The translations under genes were made by a program, and so were the position numbers. A model generated the notes under the pieces. It worked only from the letters and a program-made list of their open reading frames with translations, had not been told where the DNA came from and ran no database searches. Positions 1 to 8,561 of a stretch of 64,000 nucleotides of DNA are shown here, piece after piece. This stretch comes from Curvibacter lanceolatus ATCC 14669 (lineage in GTDB: Bacteria > Pseudomonadota > Gammaproteobacteria > Burkholderiales > Burkholderiaceae_C), in assembly GCF_000381265.1 (NCBI RefSeq), contig NZ_KB906259.1, positions 1-64,000 of the forward strand, written 5' to 3'. How positions within the stretch are numbered: the stretch's first letter is position 1; each line of letters starts with the position of its first letter.

Positions 1-95
1 GTCAAGGGGTCAAGGGGTCAAGGGGTCAAGGGGTCAAGGGGTCAAGGGGTCAAGGGGTCAAGGGGTCAAGGGGTCAAGGGGTCAAGGGGTCAAGG
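1..95. repeat. Tandem repeat of 8-bp unit (tcaagggg), about 11.8 copies
   Basis: The window opens inside an uninterrupted perfect array of the octamer TCAAGGGG, which ends at about position 95 where the sequence turns into ordinary GC-rich DNA. The left border lies outside the window, so the true copy number is unknown. The unit is not a multiple of three and no gene crosses the visible part, so it behaves as an intergenic variable-number repeat. Its effect on neighbouring genes cannot be judged from here. Confidence 0.95.
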
Positions 96-121
96 CGGCG
101 CCACGAGGGGGCAACGAGCGC

Positions 122-361
122 TCAGCCCACGCGCTTGCTCAAGGCCCAGATGCAGGCGCCTATCGCCAGCAGATCGGCTACGTCCTTCTCGTATCCGTTT
201 GCCTTCGGGTCCAGCCGTTCCAGCAACGACGCGATGTTGGCAATGGCCACATCCGGGTCAGCCGCGCCCCCGCTGGCTTCTGTCTCTAGGATTCTGAGCA
301 TGGCGTCGGGTTGTTTCATGGCGTGAACGGGGCCTGTCGGGGCAGGCTTTGAGGAGGACAC
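122..361 (-). CDS. Small hypothetical protein (79 aa)
   Basis: I do not recognise the family. The frame starts with GTG at 361 and encodes 79 residues with no signal peptide or membrane segment. An in-frame ATG at 319 (MKQPDAML) would give a 65-residue product. Residues about 25 to 75 look like a compact helical domain, with a run of small and acidic residues followed by a leucine-rich helix and a C-terminal ALSKRVG. Upstream GGGG is only a weak ribosome site. Coding status rests on the protein-like composition and lack of a better competing frame. Confidence 0.4.
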   Translation of the reverse strand: MSSSKPAPTGPVHAMKQPDAMLRILETEASGGAADPDVAIANIASLLERLDPKANGYEKDVADLLAIGACIWALSKRVG

Positions 362-527
362 CCCAGCATAACGAAGCTTGCTCCAGGCGTCACGTCAAGG
401 CTGGTGCCGCCGCCTCGCAAAACCCTGAAGTGGACCTCAACTCGGCTGATGGATACAAAACGGCAGGACGAACGGCCAGGCGTGTGGAGGCAGGTCCGGG
501 ACGGCCCCAGAGAGGCCGCTCGGCTGA

Positions 528-719
528 TCAGAGAGGGCCCAAGCGCAGTCCGAGAAATACGAGATAGCGCTTCTCGCAGCCATGGCATTCCATGTGCCGG
601 CTCCCCGGAAGAAGCCGCATCCACAAGTCGCGCGCCACGCGGAACAGTGGCTCATGACAGCGGCTGCAACGCAGCCTGCTTTCATGCCTGAGCGCTGGGT
701 TGGATGAAACTGTGCTCAT
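528..719 (-). CDS. Small zinc-ribbon-like protein (63 aa)
   Basis: This small protein carries two Cys-x2-Cys knuckles, CSRC at residues 19-22 and CHGC near residues 45-48. They are separated by a basic and aromatic stretch (RDLWMRLLPGSRH), a spacing that suggests one four-cysteine zinc ribbon. The start at ATG 719 is decided by a consensus Shine-Dalgarno AAGGAGGT seven bases upstream. The same frame stays open upstream to 842, but that part has no ribosome site and no protein-like composition. No membrane segment is visible. Nucleic-acid binding or a structural role is possible but not shown. It lies alone between unrelated small genes. Confidence 0.6.
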   Translation of the reverse strand: MSTVSSNPALRHESRLRCSRCHEPLFRVARDLWMRLLPGSRHMECHGCEKRYLVFLGLRLGPL

Positions 720-963
720 GAAAGACCTCCTTACCGACATCAGCTGTGTCGAACAGACACGCCGCCGCATACGATTGCTGCGTTGCAACATAGTACGCCT
801 CAACCGTGACAAACCGAAGAATTTCTGGTGCCCCCTATCCAAAGCGACAGGTTCGGTTCGCGAGCCATTGACCAGACATCCGTGACGCCGCTTACCAAAA
901 TTGGGCGATGCGCGCCTGGCTCCTATTTGTCAGACTCGCCTGATGCTCGGGGAGAACAACAAC

Positions 964-1209
964 GTGACAGCAGACTTTTCATTTGAAGACGGTGGCTACC
1001 TCATCGAGGTGTACGCCAGCGAGGTGCTGCCCGGGCAGTGGAAGGTTCACTCTGTCTTCCAACGCCTGAGCGATCTGGACGACGAGCAAGGCATCGCCAC
1101 CGCGATCCGGCACGAATCCGACGTGATCTTCGAATCGATGCCGCACGCCATGCTGGCTGGGCGGGAACAGGCCAAGCAACTCGTGCGGCAGGGTTCGGTG
1201 GGGCTTTGA
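964..1209 (+). CDS. Hypothetical protein (81 aa)
   Basis: I do not recognise this small protein. GTG at 964 is preferred because GGGGAG at 949-954 stands nine bases upstream. An in-frame ATG at 943 is the alternative and adds seven residues. The product has a strand-rich N-terminal half with acidic and aromatic residues (FSFEDGGYLIEVYASE) and a helical C-terminal half ending GSVGL. There is no signal peptide, no cysteine and no membrane segment, so a small cytoplasmic protein is likely. It converges on the ferredoxin gene, whose stop is 16 bases away. Confidence 0.5.
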   Translation: MTADFSFEDGGYLIEVYASEVLPGQWKVHSVFQRLSDLDDEQGIATAIRHESDVIFESMPHAMLAGREQAKQLVRQGSVGL

Positions 1210-1225
1210 AAGCCCCTCCCCGGGC

Positions 1226-1453
1226 TCAGGCCCCCGTCATTGCTGGGGCCATCGTGATGGCCCCGAATGGGCAGTGAACCTCACATTTGCGGCAACCCAC
1301 GCACCTGTCAGCATCATGCAAGGTGGAGAACTTGCGCCACCCCTGGGCCTGCAAACTCAGAAGATGCAGATGACACGTCGGCACGCACCAACCACAGCCT
1401 GTGCAACGCGTGGAATCGATCACTGGAATCTGAATGGAACGGGCGGGGTTCAT
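1226..1453 (-). CDS. 2[4Fe-4S] ferredoxin-like protein (75 aa)
   Basis: A small soluble electron carrier. Two complete CX2CX2CX3C motifs are visible: Cys17, Cys20, Cys23 and Cys27, and Cys51, Cys54, Cys57 and Cys61. Each set is followed by a hydrophobic or proline segment as in bacterial-type ferredoxins. Both clusters should therefore be [4Fe-4S]. The 23-residue spacer between them is a little longer than in clostridial ferredoxins. ATG 1453 is chosen because it sits just before the domain; the frame remains open far upstream across the LysE gene, which is a shadow. No redox partner is adjacent. The gene is divergent from the LysE-type exporter. Confidence 0.85.
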   Translation of the reverse strand: MNPARSIQIPVIDSTRCTGCGWCVPTCHLHLLSLQAQGWRKFSTLHDADRCVGCRKCEVHCPFGAITMAPAMTGA

Positions 1454-1558
1454 GCAAGCCGTGTTAGAAACAGGAGGAAGCCAAAGCCCCTGCCATGACA
1501 GGGCCTGTGCAGGCATGAATGCTGCTGCAGTGATACTTTGGCACTGGAGTATGGCTTC

Positions 1559-2209
1559 ATGAACGCTATTTTCTTTTTTCCGGTGGCCGTGGCCATCGCC
1601 TTGACCCCCGGCCCGAACAATTTCTGTGCCCTGAACAATGGCATCCGCCAAGGCGTGGTGCCGGCGTTGGTAGGCACCTGCGGGCGGGTGCTGGCTTTCT
1701 CGGTATTCCTGACGGTATCGGCTGTGGGTCTGGGCGCCATGCTGCTGGCCTCGGAGGCCGCTTTCAGCACCGTCAAATGGGTCGGAGCCGCCTACCTCTT
1801 CTACCTGGGCTGGCGAGCCTGGCGCAGCCGCGAATTCAGTGGGCTGGCCCAGGCGCAACAAGATGCACCCGACGGACAACCCCCATCCGCCGCCGTGGCC
1901 AAGCCGCGCACCTGGCGGGCCTTGATGCGACAGGAATTCCTGCTGGGCATCACCAACCCCAAGGCCATCATTCTGTTTGCCGCGATCTTTCCCCAATTCA
2001 TTGATGCCAGCCAGCCGGCTGCTCCTCAGTTCGCGGTCCTGGGCCCCACCTATCTGGCCGCAGAATTTGTAGCCAGTCTGGTCTATGCCGCGGGCGGTCT
2101 GCAATTGCGCCGGCTCATCACCAGCCAGCGAGCGGTTGTGCGACTGAACAAGGCCACAGGAGGGTTCTTCATGGGGGCTGCCGGTTTGCTGCTGGCCTCC
2201 AACAAATAA
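1559..2209 (+). CDS. LysE/RhtB-family amino-acid exporter
   Basis: This is an inner-membrane exporter of the LysE/RhtB superfamily, which expels amino acids or similar metabolites by proton antiport. The protein is 216 aa, close to the usual 200-215. It has the family signature TPGPNN at about residues 16-21 and five to six hydrophobic segments, with a hydrophilic loop near residues 95-120. ATG 1559 has GGAG nine bases upstream; an upstream in-frame TTG at 1538 is less likely. The substrate cannot be deduced, because no amino-acid gene is adjacent and no regulator is seen. Confidence 0.85.
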   Translation: MNAIFFFPVAVAIALTPGPNNFCALNNGIRQGVVPALVGTCGRVLAFSVFLTVSAVGLGAMLLASEAAFSTVKWVGAAYLFYLGWRAWRSREFSGLAQAQQDAPDGQPPSAAVAKPRTWRALMRQEFLLGITNPKAIILFAAIFPQFIDASQPAAPQFAVLGPTYLAAEFVASLVYAAGGLQLRRLITSQRAVVRLNKATGGFFMGAAGLLLASNK

Positions 2210-2385
2210 GGCTGCCGCCGAGCCGATCAGGCACTCCGATTCTCGCCAGTCGCGCGACACAACAGCCCGAATGAAGGTTTATTACCCCTGTTCAGGGATA
2301 CTTGTGCCCGTCATTGTGTCAAGCAAGTAAAGACTCAGGCACACTTCTGAAGCTTGGCGCCCATGCCCACGCACTTCTTGCACTG

Positions 2386-2949
2386 ATGAGTAAACGACTG
2401 TTCGATTTCACCCTGGCCAGCCTGGCCTTGATCCTGTTGGGGGTCCCCATGTTGCTGATCGGGCTGGCGGTGCGACTCAATTCACCCGGACCGGCGCTTT
2501 ACTGGTCACTCCGGGTCGGGCGCCAGGGCAAGCCCTTTCTGATGCCCAAGTTCCGCAGCATGCGGGTGGGCACACCCACGGTGGCGACCCACCTGCTGCC
2601 TGATCCTGAAAGCCATGTGACACCGCTGGGCCGTTGGCTGCGCCGCACCAGCCTGGACGAACTGCCCCAGCTGTGGTGCATCGTGCGCGGTGACATGAGC
2701 CTGGTGGGCCCACGCCCTGCCTTGTGCAACCAGCAGACCCTGCACGCCATGCGTGAAACCTCAGGGGTCCATGCGCTGGCCCCGGGCCTCACCGGCTGGG
2801 CCCAGGTGCATGGGCGCGACGATCTGGACGACGCGGAGAAGGCTGCCTACGACGCCGAGTACCTGCGCACCCATTGCCTGGTGCTGGACTTGCGAATCCT
2901 GTGCCGCACCGCCCTGCTGGTCCTGCGCGGCGAGGGCATTCGGCATTGA
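2386..2949 (+). CDS. Bacterial sugar transferase (undecaprenyl-phosphate glycosylphosphotransferase)
   Basis: The protein should transfer a sugar-1-phosphate to undecaprenyl phosphate, the first step of a surface polysaccharide repeat unit. It is 187 aa, which matches the short monotopic class that lacks the N-terminal membrane bundle. One re-entrant hydrophobic segment lies at residues 5-30, followed by the typical KFRSM, the acidic DELPQLW, VGPRP and PGLTGWAQV motifs. ATG 2386 begins with MSKRLFD, a normal family start; the frame opens earlier at 2302 without good composition. It is an orphan here, since no glycosyltransferase, flippase or polymerase gene is next to it. Confidence 0.88.
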   Translation: MSKRLFDFTLASLALILLGVPMLLIGLAVRLNSPGPALYWSLRVGRQGKPFLMPKFRSMRVGTPTVATHLLPDPESHVTPLGRWLRRTSLDELPQLWCIVRGDMSLVGPRPALCNQQTLHAMRETSGVHALAPGLTGWAQVHGRDDLDDAEKAAYDAEYLRTHCLVLDLRILCRTALLVLRGEGIRH

Positions 2950-2977
2950 AACGAGCCGGCCCGGTCCTGCGGCCCCA

Positions 2978-3136
2978 TCAACAGAACATCAGGGCCAGCA
3001 AGGCGGCATCGTCGGCCAGGTTCAGCAAGGCATAGGCCGACAGGCGCAGCAACCAGAACTGGAGCTGCATCGGCAAGCCGTCCAGCACCATCGAGCCGGA
3101 CAGCGGCTCCAGCGCCTCGGACACCTGATCACTCAC
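2978..3136 (-). CDS. Hypothetical 52-aa protein translationally coupled to selD
   Basis: A short frame follows selD directly. Its GTG start at 3136 overlaps the selD TGA stop in the sequence GTGA, and it ends with TGA at 2978. The product begins VSDQVSEALEPLSGSMVLDG and continues with an amphipathic leucine-rich helix (LQFWLLRLSAYALLNLADD) and a hydrophobic C-terminus ending MFC. The coupling and protein-like composition argue that it is real. I do not recognise a family. A role beside selenophosphate synthesis would be only a guess from position. Confidence 0.4.
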   Translation of the reverse strand: MSDQVSEALEPLSGSMVLDGLPMQLQFWLLRLSAYALLNLADDAALLALMFC

Positions 3137-4191
3137 GCGAAACGCACCCCGGCACGCGCGTCTGCCGGCAAAGCCTGCATGCGGCCCACCACCGCAGCTT
3201 CGGCAAAACCGGCCTCGTGGAAGGCGCCAAGTACCGCGTCTGCCGCCTCAGGGGAGCAGCTCACCAGCAAGCCGCCACTGGTCTGCGGGTCAGACACGAG
3301 GGCCTGCTGCCAGGCCTCAGCGCTTTCAGGCCAGCTGATATCACCGCCATATGAGGCCCAGTTGCGCGCCGAAGCACCCGTGACCACCCCTTCGCGGGCA
3401 AAGCGCTGGGCCGCCCCGATCAGGGGCAAGTCGGCCAGACGCACTTCGGCCTGCAGGGCCGAGCCGCGGCACACCTCCAGCAAGTGACCGGCCAGGCCAA
3501 AACCCGTCACGTCGGTCATGGCATGCACACCAGCCAGGCCGCCCAGGGTGCTGCCCACGCGGTTCAGCCGCGTGGTGTGGGCCAGCATCTCGGCATAACC
3601 GGCCTCGTCGAGCAGGCCCTTCTTGAGCGCGGCCGACAAGATGCCCACCCCCAGCGGCTTGCCCAGCACCAGCACATCACCGGCCTGCGCGTCGGCATTG
3701 CGCCGCACGCGATCCGGGTGCACCAGACCCAGGGCCACCAGGCCATAAATGGGCTCCAGCAGGTCAATCGAATGCCCCCCGGCCACCGGGATGCCGGCCT
3801 CACGACAGATCTCGGCCCCCCCCGCCAGCACCTCGCCGATGGTTTCGGGGGAGAGCTTGGCGATCGGCATGCCCACCAGGGCCAGGGCCAGAATGGGGGT
3901 GCCGCCCATGGCGTAGATGTCAGACAACGCATTGGTGGCCGCGATGCGCCCGAAATCGCGCGGGTTGTCGACGATGGGGGTGAAGAAATCGGTGGTGGCC
4001 ACCAGGGCCTGGTGCTCGTTGAGGCGGTACACCGCAGCGTCATCGCTGGTCTCCAGCCCCACCATCAGCTCGGGCGGCATCAGGCCACGCGGTGCGCGTG
4101 ACAAAATCTCGCTCAGCAAGCCGGGGGCGATCTTGCAGCCGCAACCGCCTCCGTGGGAAAACTGGGTCAATGCAGGAGTCGAAGTAGTCAT
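3133..4191 (-). CDS. selD: Selenophosphate synthase SelD
   Basis: SelD makes selenophosphate from selenide and ATP, the selenium donor for selenocysteine and for 2-selenouridine in tRNA. The 352-aa length fits the family. The N-terminus carries the active-site loop HGGGCGCK with Cys17 and Lys20, so this is a cysteine form with no in-frame UGA. The ATP-binding core (DDAAVYRL, TTDFFTP, and the Asn/Asp-rich NALSDIYAMGG) and the C-terminal DPQTSGGLL motif are all present. The gene is divergent from selU with a 36-bp gap, so the two probably share a promoter region. With no selA, selB or selC visible here, the local context points to tRNA modification. Confidence 0.97.
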   Translation of the reverse strand: MTTSTPALTQFSHGGGCGCKIAPGLLSEILSRAPRGLMPPELMVGLETSDDAAVYRLNEHQALVATTDFFTPIVDNPRDFGRIAATNALSDIYAMGGTPILALALVGMPIAKLSPETIGEVLAGGAEICREAGIPVAGGHSIDLLEPIYGLVALGLVHPDRVRRNADAQAGDVLVLGKPLGVGILSAALKKGLLDEAGYAEMLAHTTRLNRVGSTLGGLAGVHAMTDVTGFGLAGHLLEVCRGSALQAEVRLADLPLIGAAQRFAREGVVTGASARNWASYGGDISWPESAEAWQQALVSDPQTSGGLLVSCSPEAADAVLGAFHEAGFAEAAVVGRMQALPADARAGVRFA

Positions 4192-4227
4192 GTCTTATTT
4201 TCACGTTTTTTGGCGACAGGGACGCTC

Positions 4228-5322
4228 ATGAGCCGCCGCGCCCCCGTGCAGGTCAGCGAAATTGACCAATTTGACGTCGTGATCGATGCCCGCTCGCCCT
4301 CCGAGTTTGCACTGGACCACATCCCGGGGGCCATCAATTGCCCGGTGCTCGATGACGAGGAGCGTCGCATCGTGGGCACGATCTACAAGCAGCAAAGCGC
4401 CTTTGAGGCCCGGCGCGTGGGTGGGGCCATGGTGGCCGCCAATCTGGCACGGCACCTGAAGGAGCGCTTTGCCGACCAGCCGGCCGACTGGAAGCCGTTG
4501 GTGTACTGCTGGCGTGGCGGCCTGCGCAGCGGCTCGATGGTGGCCTGGTGGCGCCTGGTCGGCTGGGATGCCCAGCAACTGGCCGGGGGCTACAAGCGTT
4601 TTCGCCAGCAGGTGGTGGCCAGCCTGGCCGAGCTGGCGCCCCGATTGCGGCTGCAGGTGCTGTGCGGCCCCACCGGCAGTGCCAAGACGCGACTGCTGCA
4701 CGCCCTGGCCGAGCAGGGTGCCCAGGTGCTTGACCTGGAGGGCCTGGCCTGCCACAAGGGCTCTTTGCTGGGGGCCGTGCCGGGCCAGGCGCAGCCCTCG
4801 CAGAAAGCCTTCGAGACGGCCCTGTACACGGCGATCAGACGCTTTGACCTGAGCCGGCCCGTCTGGGTCGAGGCCGAGAGCCGCAAGATCGGACGCATGG
4901 CCCTGCCCCAGGCCCTGGTGGACCGCATGCGCAGCGCGCCCTGCCTGGAGCTTCAAGCCCCTCTGGCTGAGCGCCTGGATTTTCTGCTGCGAGACTACGC
5001 CTATCTGGGCGATGCCCCCGAACAACTGGCGCAGCAGTTGGAGCCTCTGCGCACCTTGCACGGCCATGAAGTGCTGAACCAGTGGCAGGCCTGGGCCCGC
5101 CAAGGCCAACTGGCGCCCCTGTTCGAAAGCCTGGTGACGCTGCATTACGACCCGCAGTACGCCCGTTCGCAGGCCCTGCACTTTCGGCATTGGCCCCAGC
5201 GCGAGTTGCTCAGCGTCGACTCGCTCACCCCGACCGCACTGGCCGAGCTGGCCGCCGATGGACTGGCCAGACGTGAATTGCCCACGCCGTCAGGCAACGC
5301 TTCTTATTCATCTTCGTCATGA
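4228..5322 (+). CDS. selU: tRNA 2-selenouridine synthase SelU (MnmH)
   Basis: SelU replaces sulfur with selenium at the wobble 2-thiouridine of certain tRNAs, via a geranylated intermediate, using selenophosphate. It is 364 aa, as expected. The N-terminal rhodanese domain (residues about 10-125) holds the catalytic Cys94 in YCWRGGLRSGS. The C-terminal half has a P-loop GPTGSAKT at residues 147-154. ATG 4228 gives the normal N-terminus; the frame extends upstream into the selD shadow. The adjacent divergent selD supplies the substrate, which makes the functional link strong. Confidence 0.95.
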   Translation: MSRRAPVQVSEIDQFDVVIDARSPSEFALDHIPGAINCPVLDDEERRIVGTIYKQQSAFEARRVGGAMVAANLARHLKERFADQPADWKPLVYCWRGGLRSGSMVAWWRLVGWDAQQLAGGYKRFRQQVVASLAELAPRLRLQVLCGPTGSAKTRLLHALAEQGAQVLDLEGLACHKGSLLGAVPGQAQPSQKAFETALYTAIRRFDLSRPVWVEAESRKIGRMALPQALVDRMRSAPCLELQAPLAERLDFLLRDYAYLGDAPEQLAQQLEPLRTLHGHEVLNQWQAWARQGQLAPLFESLVTLHYDPQYARSQALHFRHWPQRELLSVDSLTPTALAELAADGLARRELPTPSGNASYSSSS

Positions 5323-5406
5323 TTTTTCAGTACTGACAGGGTTATGCTTTGCCCTTTGACGCCTTTGTCAGTGCCCGGCGTGCACTCCTCCTCCTGACCC
5401 TCATCC

Positions 5407-6930
5407 ATGGCTGAACGATCGCCCTACGAGATTGCCAAGGAAACGCTCAAGCTGCTTTCCGTGCGCAAGCTGCTGCCCTCGCCCGAGAACTACCAGGCGC
5501 TCTACCACGAGGTGGCTGGCACCCGGCATGTGCCGAACTTTCCCGAAGAGCAGTTGCGCAGCATCGCCCGGGTGATGCCGGGCCAGACGCCGGCCCAACA
5601 ACGCCTGCTGGGCCAGTTGGACCAGGCCATCCAGAACCGCAACTGGGTGGGTCTGCAGGCGGCCCTGGTGGGCCTGGCCACCCAGCCTCTGGTGAGCACG
5701 CCAGCCCACCTGCCTGACAAACCCGCCGTCACAGACGAATTGATGGCCGAGCTGCGCGAACAGATCGCGCGCCTGATCGAAAACACCCTGCCCATGCTGG
5801 GCCAGGACGACCCGCGCCTGAAGGAGCAGGCCGAGCAACTGCTGAACTTCGCCCGCCAGCCGGCAGCCGATGTGGCCACCCTCAAACTGATGCTGGGCAA
5901 CCTGAGCTTCAAGGTGTCCTTCGCCGCCGAAGACCAGATGGCCATCAAAAGCTCGCTGCTGGAGCTGCTGCACCTGCTGTTCGTGAACATCGGCGAGCTG
6001 ACGGTGGAAGACCGCTGGGTCAAGGGCCAGATCGATGCGCTGGTCAGCGCCACCACCCCGCCGCTCACGCTCAGGCGCCTCGATGACGTGCAGGCCCGCC
6101 TGAAAGACGTGATCTTCAAGCAAAGCGAGGCCAAGGCCCGCACCCAGGAAGCTCAGGAGCAGATGAAGCAGATGCTTGCTGCCTTCATTGAGCGCCTGGG
6201 CCGCATGACCGAACACAGCAGCGCTTACCAGGGCACGATCGAAAACTGCTCGCGCCAGCTGGAATCGGCCCAGACCCTGGTCGACATCGCCCCCGTGCTG
6301 CAAGAAGCCATCCAGGCCACACGGGCCATGTCCATCGACACCTTGCACATGCGCGACGAACTGCGCGAGATGCGTGAACGCACCCAGTTGGCCGACGAGG
6401 CCCTGCGCAAGCTGCAAGAAGAGCTCGACCGCGCCAGCTCGCAGGCGCGCCACGACCCGCTGACCGGCGCGCTCAACCGCAAGGGCCTGGACGAGGCCCT
6501 GCAGCGCGAAATCGCCCGCGCGCGCCGCCAGGGCACGGCCATGTGCGTGTCGCTGCTGGATCTGGACAACTTTAAGCGCCTCAACGACAGCCTGGGCCAC
6601 GACACGGGCGATGCCGCGCTGGTGCACCTGGCCCAGGTGGCCCGCACCACCATGCGCCCGCAAGACAGCCTGGCCCGCTATGGCGGGGAAGAATTCCTGG
6701 TGGTGCTGCCCGACACCGATCAGGCCAAGGGGGTCGAGGTCATGAAGCGCCTGCAGCGCGAGCTGACCAAGCAGTTCTTCCTGAAAGACAACGAAAAGGT
6801 GCTGATCACCTTCAGCGCGGGCGTGGCCCAGGTGGGGGCCGAAGAGGAAACCACCGAAGCCATCAAGCGTGCCGACCAGGCCATGTACCTGGCCAAGCGC
6901 TCCGGGAAGAACCGTGTGGTTGCCGCCTGA
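5407..6930 (+). CDS. GGDEF-domain diguanylate cyclase, cytoplasmic
   Basis: The protein should form cyclic di-GMP from two GTP. It is 507 aa with no membrane segment. Residues 1 to about 335 are an all-helical sensor-like region of unknown type, ending in coiled coil (residues about 300-340). The GGDEF domain occupies about residues 345-505. Its active motif is GGEEF at 426-430, and five residues upstream lies the inhibitory-site motif RPQD, so product feedback is expected. The DNFKRLND segment is the normal substrate region. The next gene, phoD-like, starts 17 bases inside the end of this one, which suggests co-transcription. Confidence 0.92.
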   Translation: MAERSPYEIAKETLKLLSVRKLLPSPENYQALYHEVAGTRHVPNFPEEQLRSIARVMPGQTPAQQRLLGQLDQAIQNRNWVGLQAALVGLATQPLVSTPAHLPDKPAVTDELMAELREQIARLIENTLPMLGQDDPRLKEQAEQLLNFARQPAADVATLKLMLGNLSFKVSFAAEDQMAIKSSLLELLHLLFVNIGELTVEDRWVKGQIDALVSATTPPLTLRRLDDVQARLKDVIFKQSEAKARTQEAQEQMKQMLAAFIERLGRMTEHSSAYQGTIENCSRQLESAQTLVDIAPVLQEAIQATRAMSIDTLHMRDELREMRERTQLADEALRKLQEELDRASSQARHDPLTGALNRKGLDEALQREIARARRQGTAMCVSLLDLDNFKRLNDSLGHDTGDAALVHLAQVARTTMRPQDSLARYGGEEFLVVLPDTDQAKGVEVMKRLQRELTKQFFLKDNEKVLITFSAGVAQVGAEEETTEAIKRADQAMYLAKRSGKNRVVAA

Positions 6931-8545
6931 GCTGCTCCGGCGTGAGTGGCTGCAAGCCCTGCTGCTGGGCACGGCAGCTCAGCCCTGGCGGGCCTGGGCC
7001 CAGCGCAGCAACCCTGCCGGGCTGGCGGCCGACCCGTTTGGTCTGGGTGTGGCCAGCGGCTCGCCCAGCCACAACAGCGTGGTGCTCTGGACCCGGCTGT
7101 GCACCGACGGCCTCGGCCCGGCCAACGCCACGGTGTCCTGGGAGTTGGCCGAGGACGCGCAATTTGCCCGGGTGCTGCAACGCGGCCAGGTGACTGCCCA
7201 GGCCGAACTGGGTCACAGCGTGCATGTCGAGGTCAGTGGCCTGCAGGCCGAGCGCTGGGTCCACTACCGCTTCATGGTGGGCGATGCCGTCAGCCCGGTG
7301 GGCCGCACGCGCACCTTGCCCGCCCCCGAGGCCCTGGCGCCGCGGCTGAGGCTGGCCTTTGCCTCCTGCCAGCGCTGGGAGCACGGCTTCTATGCGGCCT
7401 GGCGTGACGTGGCGACCCGCAACCCCGACCTGGTGCTGTTTCTGGGCGACTACATCTACGAATACGCTTCGCCCCCGGGCGGCCCCACGCCCCAGGCCAA
7501 GACCCCGATCCACAGGGTGCACACCCTGCGCCGGGCCCAGACGCTGGCCGACTACCGCGACCGCTATGCCCTGCACAAAAGCGACCCGGCCCTGCAGGCG
7601 GCCCACGCGGCCTACCCCTGGCTGCTGACCTGGGACGACCACGAGGTCGAGAACGACTACGCCGGCGAGCGGGGGCGCGAGAGCAGCGGCGCCGACTTCC
7701 TGCGCCAGCGCAGCGCCGCCTACCAGGCCTTCTATGAAAACCAGCCCTTGCGCGCCTCGGTGCTGCTGCATGGCCTGCAAGGCCTGGCCCGACCGGATGC
7801 CTTGCGCATCTACCAACGCAGCGACTTTGGGCGCCTGGCGCGCTTTCACCTGCTGGACGACCGCCAGTACCGTGCCGTGCAAGCCTGCCGTGAAGCCGGC
7901 AGCAGCGGCGCCGGCACCGTGCGCGCCGGCCGCTGTGCCGAGCTGACTGACCCGGCACGCAGCCTGCTGGGCCCCGCCCAAGAGCAATGGCTGGCCCAGG
8001 GCCTGGCGCAGGATGCCAGCCCGCAAGGGCCGCGCTGGAGCGTGATCGCCCAGCAGACCTTGTTCTCGCCGCGCCACTATGGCGGCGCCAGCGCCGCCGC
8101 ACGGGCCGATGAACCCACGCCCACCGACCCCTGGGACGGCTACCCCGCGGCCCGCAGGCGTCTGCTGGCCGATCTGCAGGCCACGCCCCCGCGCAACACC
8201 GTGCTGATCGGTGGCGATGTGCACCAGAACTATGTGTGCCGCGTGCAGGCCGACCCCGACCGGCCCGACTCCGCCGTGCTGGCCAGCGAGTTCTGCGGCA
8301 CCTCGATCAGCTCGCACTCGGGCGCCACGCTGGAGCGCGCCGCGGCCTTGCAGCGTGACAACCCGCACATCCTGCTGGCCCGGCCCGACCAACGCGGCTA
8401 CGCCTGGGTGGAACTGAGCCCGCAGCGCTGGCAGACCACGCTGATGGCGGTGGACGACCCAGGCCGGGCCGACAGCCCCGTGCGGCCCCTGGCCCGCTTT
8501 GTGGTGGAGGACGGCCGCGCCGGGCCTCAGCCCGACACGGTCTAG
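6914..8545 (+). CDS. PhoD-family alkaline phosphatase/phosphodiesterase
   Basis: A secreted metallophosphatase of the PhoD family, which hydrolyses phosphomono- and diesters with Ca and Fe cofactors. The 543-aa product starts with GTG at 6914, preceded by GGGAAG at 6904-6909, and this places the start inside the preceding GGDEF gene. The N-terminus contains LLRREWLQALLLG, a twin-arginine-like export signal ending near AWAQ. Family metal motifs follow: FASCQRWEHGFY, LGDYIYEY, TWDDHEVENDY, DDRQYR and GGDVHQNYV. No Pho box was seen. The gene converges on the acyl-CoA ligase gene with only 16 bases between them. Confidence 0.88.
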   Translation: MWLPPELLRREWLQALLLGTAAQPWRAWAQRSNPAGLAADPFGLGVASGSPSHNSVVLWTRLCTDGLGPANATVSWELAEDAQFARVLQRGQVTAQAELGHSVHVEVSGLQAERWVHYRFMVGDAVSPVGRTRTLPAPEALAPRLRLAFASCQRWEHGFYAAWRDVATRNPDLVLFLGDYIYEYASPPGGPTPQAKTPIHRVHTLRRAQTLADYRDRYALHKSDPALQAAHAAYPWLLTWDDHEVENDYAGERGRESSGADFLRQRSAAYQAFYENQPLRASVLLHGLQGLARPDALRIYQRSDFGRLARFHLLDDRQYRAVQACREAGSSGAGTVRAGRCAELTDPARSLLGPAQEQWLAQGLAQDASPQGPRWSVIAQQTLFSPRHYGGASAAARADEPTPTDPWDGYPAARRRLLADLQATPPRNTVLIGGDVHQNYVCRVQADPDRPDSAVLASEFCGTSISSHSGATLERAAALQRDNPHILLARPDQRGYAWVELSPQRWQTTLMAVDDPGRADSPVRPLARFVVEDGRAGPQPDTV

Positions 8546-8561
8546 CCCCTGCGCAACAGAC

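Noticed and set aside
4153-4227. Earlier start for selU at 4153
   Set aside because: The extra residues derive from the antisense of selD and the shared promoter gap; family proteins begin near MSRRAP.
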